NCBI GenBank assembly: GCA_037954665.1
Contig: JBBMOL010000073.1
Location: 2,852,001-2,916,000 of the forward strand
From: Laguncularia racemosa
Lineage: Eukaryota > Streptophyta > Magnoliopsida > Myrtales > Combretaceae
Reading direction: 5' to 3'
DNA length: 64,000 nt
Part shown: positions 60,235 through 64,000 of the stretch, piece after piece
How the letters are laid out: every line of letters begins with the position of its first letter
Position numbering within the stretch: the stretch's first letter is position 1
Made by a program: the position numbers and the translations under genes
The notes under the pieces: model-generated
Seen by the model: only the letters and a program-made list of their open reading frames with translations
Told to the model about the DNA's origin: nothing
The model's database searches: none

Positions 60235-61863
60235 TGATAGAGCCATTTTATACTTAATCTTTATAGTATAAATTGTGCTAATTCATTATTAATTTTATAG
60301 AAATCATAAGGAGATGGTACTTAATTCTATTATGGTGATAAATCAGGTTAAATGGAGTCAAGGATGCTAATTCAAGTAAATTAGAGAAGTCATCTACAAC
60401 TTGGATCAAGACAAGGATTTACACCGCCGGAGGGAAGTACATGGGCGTGTAATTGAAGTACACGGCCGTGTACTTGGTTTTGAATCAACAGGAAGATACA
60501 CGGTTGAAGTACACGGCCGTGTATCGGAAGCACGGTTTGAGGCACGGCTATGGTGCAAACCGTGTTACACACTGGACGAAAAGGCGGAAATGTGGACTTT
60601 CAACAGAGAGAGACACGGCTTAGGGCACGGCCGTGGTGGCAACCGTGGTAGAAACCGTGCTTGGAGCCGTGGTGGAAGCTAGACGTGCCAAGGAGAACTT
60701 GTAGATCATGCACAGAGGAAGGCACGGTTGAAAATCTAGCCGTGGGTGGAACCGTGCTACACACTGGACACGAAAGATGATACGTGAATTATGCATCGAG
60801 GAAGGCACGGCTTGACCCACGGCCGTGTGGTAGGGCGTGCCAAGCAGACGAAGATTCACTTCTCGAAATCTACTTGGAAAAGGAAAGATATTTTCGTATC
60901 TTGCTAGCAAAAAATCACATGCCATCCCTCTAACAATATAAATAGAACCAACCCTAGAGGGTGAGGACAACTTTTGAATCTTTTAATCTGGAATCTTTGG
61001 ATCATCTTGGAGGTAGAGCAGGCAACCGGTTTCATCATGTCTCTACTTTTTATTTTCGTTTTGTTGATGAACATGAGTAGCTAAGCTACTTTTCTAGCCA
61101 AAGGGTCATAGATGTTTAATTCTCCACGAATTGTGAGGTCTAATTGACTTGTATTTATTCTATTCTTTGTTTTTAGATATTCATATATCTTCTGATCGTT
61201 TTGTCATTATTATCTTTGTTGATTGTTATGAATAGAGCTCTTCTACTCAATTAGCAAGTTAATATATTGTCAATTAGCACGTCAAATCCGTAATTGTTTG
61301 ATTGTTCTAGTCTCAGTGACACAATAACATGTTTGGTTATAAAATAGATGATCGAATTCATGTTATGGAGGTGTGTGATCATGTTTAAATAGGTTATCTT
61401 ATAATCTACTGGCATGAATTGGTGGTCTCTCTAGTTTTTAATGCTATTGGTAGATTAAATCCTAAGCGCTTGTTTGGGGTTGTCTAATCGATAAGAGAAA
61501 TAATCAAAGAGCTTCTCTTGGTTATCGAGGAAGTACGGAGAGATAGGTTGTTAGAGCTTGTTAATAACCATAACCAGTTTATCTAGGAATAAGAATAGAA
61601 AACATTTGCATCGATGATCAATTCCTTGAATTAAACTATCTTGATTCCTTTGGCTAGGCTTTTATCAATATTCAATTTTCTTATCTTGTTTTAACTTTAT
61701 TCGATTCATAAACCAAACCCCCCATTTTCCTTTTCCTTTTTATTCTCCTTGGATAGAAATAAATTTAACCATTCTCTGTGGATTTAACCCTACTCACCAC
61801 TATATGCAAATCATATAATTGTCTAGGAGTAGGTTTTATTTTTGTTGGATTCGACACCCATCA
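60235..61863 (+). repeat. Element H 3' LTR
   Basis: 1629 bp, nearly identical to 54905-56536. Differences are mostly single substitutions, one-base indels and a shorter C-run near 61718. It is followed by the duplicated TTGCC. Confidence 0.95.
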
Positions 61864-62139
61864 TTGCCATTGTTTGCCATTTTAGTCTTGGAGCGGATGT
61901 GGATTGGACTCCTTGGAGGGTTCGGTTGTTTGGGCGCTATCTTTGACACCTGGATTCACATTTCTTAGTTTGATGTATGTATGTAAATATGATGCATGTA
62001 TCACACAGATGCTTGGAAGAAAAAAGAAAGGGGGGCAACAATTGATTAATGATATAATACTAAAACTTTATTTGTATTAATATTGGAAACTTGGAGTTCG
62101 ATACTTAAAAAAAAATGAAAAAGTAAAGATATGATGTTA
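61864..62139 (-). pseudogene. Element G gag start and gag-ORF1 spacer
   Basis: The ATG at 61880 (- strand) and 17 bases of the gag start precede the H insertion. The first codons match B and G gag. The remaining bases up to the ORF1 stop are noncoding and match B's spacer at 15553-15797. Confidence 0.8.
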
Positions 62140-62722
62140 ATCTAGTTCCTAGTTTCTTCTTCTTTGGCTATGTAGGTGTCGGTTCTCCGCTAATGATGGC
62201 TTTCAATTCTCTGACTCTAGCCTGGGTCTTCTTCAGCTGAGCTTCTAAGGCTTTGTCCTCTTGTAGTCTATAGCTTTGAAGTAGACTTCCATATGGGCCC
62301 TGACTTGTTCTATGTAGGTTTTTAGTTCTAGACCTACATTGTTTGGCGCAGGTTTAGTGAGATTTGGGACTCGGTACGCCCTTTCTCCCGTCTAGTATAG
62401 TTGGCGGATCACGAAATCTCTAATGGCTTGATGTTTGCCCACTTCACCATCCAGGTCTCTGAGGTCTATGTTGGGGCTCTTAATCCGGGCTTCTCATAAG
62501 ACTTTAACCTCCGCCAACTTAGCAATCTTCTCAGCTACTAGTAAGCTTGGATCTTGGTATTCAAATGCGATTCCCTCCAATGGAAGCCTATAGACTATAT
62601 CTTGGATGGTACTAAACTGACAGACCATCGAGTTCGAATGATAACCTGTGCACCCATTGATACGGATCAACGGAACAGCCTGAAAGTTTCTGCATGTTAG
62701 TATGACCATGTTGCAGCAACTC
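62140..62722 (-). pseudogene. Element G ORF1, 3' part only
   Basis: Matches the C-terminal third of B ORF1. The open part 62709-62494 has GIAFEYQDPSLLVAEKIAKLAEVK. It is truncated at 62722, where the sequence stops at the GCAGCAACTC point (B equivalent about 16408-16417) and the LTR of element I begins. Confidence 0.8.
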
Positions 62723-64000
62723 TGTCGAGTCTAATTTTGAATTTTCCCATTCCTAATCCGATCTAGACTAGACCCTATGCTCATCTAATATAGATCATCG
62801 ACTTGAGTTAGGAACTTCGTTTAATTTTTTAGAGTCGCCACCCAACTGTTGTTGGGAAATATTGAATTAAGACTAAAGGAGCGGATTAGTCTTAATTTGG
62901 ACCACTAGTCGTCGTTATTTCCCCTTCTCATTTTTGAAAAGAGGAAAAGGAAAAACCAAAGTTTCTAAGTTCGGAGGCTAACCTATTAAAACCTTATGGT
63001 TACCACCTAATCTCCTAAAATTGTTCCTATTTAGAAATGTGTTTTATTGTGTTTCTGTTACTTTTTATTATGTTTTTTAATTATTTCAAGAAAATGATTT
63101 TTTTATTTCATTTTATGGGTTGACCCGAATGGGTGCCTACGTATCTGCTATCCAGGATCAAACAAGCCGTAGTTCACTTTTCTGAAAACCTTAAATGTGT
63201 TTGTGAATTTTAGTTTTGAAATCTCTCTCGATTTATGTTTTTTACCATTTTTGGGATTTTTTCTAAAAAATCTAAGCCTAGGCTTTAATCTAATTTTTGA
63301 AAATGATTTTTAGGGAAAAACATCAATTTTGGATTTATTTGAAGAAAATGATTTTCTAAGTGTTAAAACTCATTTTTATGATTCTTTTGAATTTTTTATG
63401 ATTTTTTATTCTTTTACAATTTTTTATAGTTTTCTAAGTTTTTATGATTTTTGTAGTTTTTTTATCATTTTTATTATTTTTTTATGATTTTTATTAAATT
63501 TTGCATAATTTTTGTGAATTTTTGTTAAGAATTTTATGCTAAGCTATTATCTATCCTATTTTGAAATCTAAAGTTTTATTATTATTTTCCTAATATTTTG
63601 TATTTTTTTTCCACATTTTTATTATCATTTATTTTTCTTTTTATTTATTTATTTTTTTCTACATTATTAAATCCTAAAAACCTAATTTCTACATTTTCCT
63701 ACTTATGGAAGTAAAACATAAAGCATAAATAAATAACTAAATAAATAACCAACAAATAAATAATCAAATAAATACAAATAAAATAAATAAACAAAATTCA
63801 AAAAAAAATAATTAAAAAAATCCGGAAAATTCGACTTACCTGGATCCGGGTCGGTGCGCGGGTCGGGTTGGTCGGGTTGAATCGAGTCGGATCGGTCGGA
63901 CACGGTGGCGGAGAGGGCTCGTTCACGGCGTTCCGGCGGTCTTTTACAACGGGTGAGGTGTCGAATCCTAGCTTCTTGAGGGTGCTGAATCCAATGGTGG
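62723..64000 (-). mobile_element. Element I: Ogre/Tat LTR of B subfamily, truncated by the window end
   Basis: Starts TGTCGAGTCTAA and matches B's LTRs better than G's, for example GTGTTTGTGAATTTT after the island. It has the conserved island (about 63130-63182) and a perfect donor CCAG|GTAAGT (63834-63839). It is not preceded by a primer-binding site, so it is not G's own 5' LTR but a new element inserted in G ORF1. AACTC (62718-62722) should be its left target duplication. Confidence 0.85.

Larger units (their letters stand above)
54905..61863 (+). mobile_element. Element H: young non-autonomous Athila-derived element with gag and protease only
   Basis: A complete LTR element of 6.96 kb with LTRs at 54905-56536 and 60235-61863 and a perfect TTGCC duplication (54900-54904 and 61864-61868). 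It has a tRNA-Asp-type primer-binding site, gag and protease in one frame, about 1.4 kb of noncoding sequence, a polypurine tract and no RT, RNase H or integrase. By eye the LTRs differ at about 25 places in 1.63 kb, the closest LTR pair here. Missing enzymes mean it must have been copied in trans by an autonomous Athila relative. Confidence 0.93.
45610..62722 (-). mobile_element. Element G: third Ogre/Tat-type element, interrupted by H and cut by I
   Basis: The 3' LTR is 45610-47631, followed by a repeat-rich 3' region, integrase, second RNase H, RNase H, RT, intron, protease and a deleted gag to 54904. The gag start and ORF1 3' part resume at 61864 after element H. At 62723 an LTR of the B subfamily begins, so the rest of ORF1, the primer-binding site and G's 5' LTR lie beyond the window. 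AGTAT (45605-45609) should be its left target duplication. Confidence 0.88.

Noticed and set aside
62723..64000. Right-hand LTR as the 5' LTR of element G
   Set aside because: There is no primer-binding site next to it, ORF1 is cut mid-gene, and it resembles B's LTR rather than G's.

Overview
This window looks like nuclear DNA of a flowering plant, probably a eudicot. It is AT-rich, and essentially every recognisable stretch is an LTR retrotransposon or a relic of one. No host protein-coding gene, rRNA gene or functional tRNA gene was found. Insertion inside insertion points to a heterochromatic, gene-poor region such as pericentromeric DNA. I cannot name the species.

Layout, left to right. 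(A) 1-5425 is a decayed Sirevirus-like Ty1/copia element on the + strand: reverse transcriptase/RNase H remains, an extra broken ORF in the env-like position, a polypurine tract and an LTR. (B) 5426-19902 is a full-length Ogre/Tat-type Ty3/gypsy element on the - strand, inserted in A's LTR; that LTR resumes at 19903-20095. (C) 20405-42079 is an old chromovirus-like gypsy element on the - strand. (D) 20841-35556, a second full-length Ogre/Tat element, sits inside C's left LTR with a perfect CACCA target duplication. C's RT is also split by an unclassified insert (38213-39710). (E) 43085-43950 is a copia RNase H relic. (F) 44350-45609 is part of an Athila-like LTR. It is cut by (G), a third Ogre/Tat element starting at 45610. 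G is itself interrupted by (H) 54905-61863, a young gag-protease-only Athila-derived element with TTGCC duplications. G is cut again at 62723 by the LTR of a fourth Ogre copy (I), which runs off the window.

The Ogre copies share one plan, read on the - strand: 5' LTR, primer-binding site, ORF1 (plant DUF7745-like), gag with a zinc knuckle, aspartic protease, a short predicted intron, RT and RNase H, a second RNase H, integrase, a 3' region with tandem repeats, polypurine tract, 3' LTR. All three readable copies are broken by stops and frameshifts, most stops looking like single C-to-T or G-to-A changes. G's reverse transcriptase is open for 456 codons but has lost catalytic residues.

The most unusual signals are in the Ogre LTRs. 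Every copy that reaches far enough carries a tRNA-like pair of A-box and B-box sequences upstream of its TATA box. All six LTRs keep a conserved island that could be the acceptor of a leader intron whose donor lies about 530-700 nt upstream. H is notable as a recent non-autonomous element with a palindrome-rich LTR.
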